Shown here: in pieces, positions 63,484-64,000 of the stretch | Layout: each line of letters starts with the position of its first letter | Position numbering within the stretch: the stretch's first letter is position 1 | Source of the DNA: Streptomyces plumbidurans | Lineage (GTDB): Bacteria > Actinomycetota > Actinomycetes > Streptomycetales > Streptomycetaceae | Length of the DNA: 64,000 nt | Direction of reading: 5' to 3' | Assembly: GCF_019857225.1 (NCBI RefSeq) | Contig: NZ_JAFJSY010000009.1 | Coordinates: 62,001 to 126,000, forward strand | Notes under the pieces: model-generated | Told to the model about the DNA's origin: nothing | What the model saw: only the letters and a program-made list of their open reading frames with translations | The model's database searches: none | Position numbers and translations under genes: made by a program

Positions 63484-64000
63484 ATGGCTTCCACGCACGG
63501 CGCTCATCAGGTGCTGGTCGCGTCCAATCGCGGACCGGTCTCGTACGAGGTGCAGGACGACGGCTCGCTGGCCGCGAAGCGCGGCGGCGGGGGGCTGGTC
63601 TCCGGGCTGTCGGCGATCGGTCCGGACGCGGGCGCGCTCTGGGTGTGCTCGGCACTGTCCGACGGCGACCGGGAGGCGGTGCGGCGCGGGATCGGCGAGG
63701 ACGGCGTGCGGATGCTGGACATCCCGGGCGACGTGCACGCGGACGCCTACAACGGCATCGCGAACTCGGTGCTCTGGTTCGTCCACCATCTGCTGTGGCA
63801 GACCCCGCTGGAGCCGGTCTTCGACGCGGAGTTCCGGCGGCAGTGGGCGTCGTACGAGACCTACAACCGCGCCTTCGCCGAGGCGCTCGCCGAGGAGGCG
63901 GGGCCGGGCGCGGCGGTGCTGGTGCAGGACTACCACCTGTGCCTGGTGCCGGGGATGCTGCGGGAGCTGCGGCCCGACCTGAGGATCGGGCACTTCTCGC
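63484..64000 (+). CDS. otsA: Trehalose-6-phosphate synthase, 5' part
   Basis: The first 172 codons of a GT20 enzyme that makes trehalose-6-phosphate from NDP-glucose and glucose-6-phosphate; it runs off the window. Start VLVASNRGPVSYEV has the substrate-binding Arg; RGGGGLVSGLSAIG is the donor-phosphate loop; WFVHHLLWQTP and YNRAFAEAL follow; VQDYHLCLVPGMLRE is the characteristic acceptor site. ATG 63484 is the family start. It lies 105 nt after gpgS in the same direction. Confidence 0.93.
   Translation, partial: MASTHGAHQVLVASNRGPVSYEVQDDGSLAAKRGGGGLVSGLSAIGPDAGALWVCSALSDGDREAVRRGIGEDGVRMLDIPGDVHADAYNGIANSVLWFVHHLLWQTPLEPVFDAEFRRQWASYETYNRAFAEALAEEAGPGAAVLVQDYHLCLVPGMLRELRPDLRIGHFS

Overview
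The window is a high-GC actinobacterial chromosome segment, almost certainly Streptomyces. The grounds are strong third-position G/C bias, frequent GTG and TTG starts, mycothiol-type DinB/MDMPI proteins, a conservon, paired Scr1-type HTH/DUF397 genes, the futalosine menaquinone pathway, and a stand-alone groEL with CIRCE sites next to a small cold-shock gene. From memory, gene content and order (serC, mqnB-mqnD, murQ, groEL2-csp-moaD-thrC, otsA) match the core of the S. coelicolor chromosome. I saw no rRNA, tRNA, CRISPR, insertion sequence or prophage.

Layout. 1-9000: end of an AtuA/TIGR03084 catabolic operon, an HTH/DUF397 pair, a DUF6247 gene with a possible toxin remnant, a methyltransferase, an EamA exporter and a large FAD/Fe-S oxidoreductase. 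9000-14250: a conservon (cvnA, cvnB, cvnC) in which the GTPase gene cvnD appears reduced to a 48-codon in-frame remnant, followed by a CYP157-like P450 without the EXXR motif and a canonical CYP154-like P450. 14300-21500: serC, two secreted proteins, a GDSL hydrolase, an aldo/keto reductase, a 2'-5' RNA ligase-like protein, and two Uma2 genes sharing a 72-bp upstream block. 21500-28900: MarR/MFS pair, purine permease, P-type ATPase, secreted protein. 29000-37600: a 1055-residue sacsin/Hsp90-like ATPase, DUF3027 protein, MFS transporter, DUF2771 lipoprotein, mqnB-mqnD and a cold-shock protein.

37700-47300 is the repeat-rich part: a 47-bp minisatellite, a 274-bp tandem duplication of the tail of a helicase-associated gene, XPB helicase, and a five-run G-tract array just upstream of a HelD-like ATPase. 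47300-57700: cutC, MDMPI, HD and GNAT proteins, an RpiR regulator with murQ for cell-wall amino sugar recycling, a second HTH/DUF397 pair, a metallophosphoesterase and an old yellow enzyme. 57800-64000: groEL with two tandem CIRCE elements, a cold-shock gene with a long leader, moaD-like, thrC with a structured leader, glucosyl-3-phosphoglycerate synthase and the start of otsA.

Most of the window is ordinary core genome. The items most worth following up are the conservon lacking an intact GTPase, the tandemly doubled DUF397 signature seen at both HTH loci, the twin Uma2 modules, and the repeat structures around the helicase genes.
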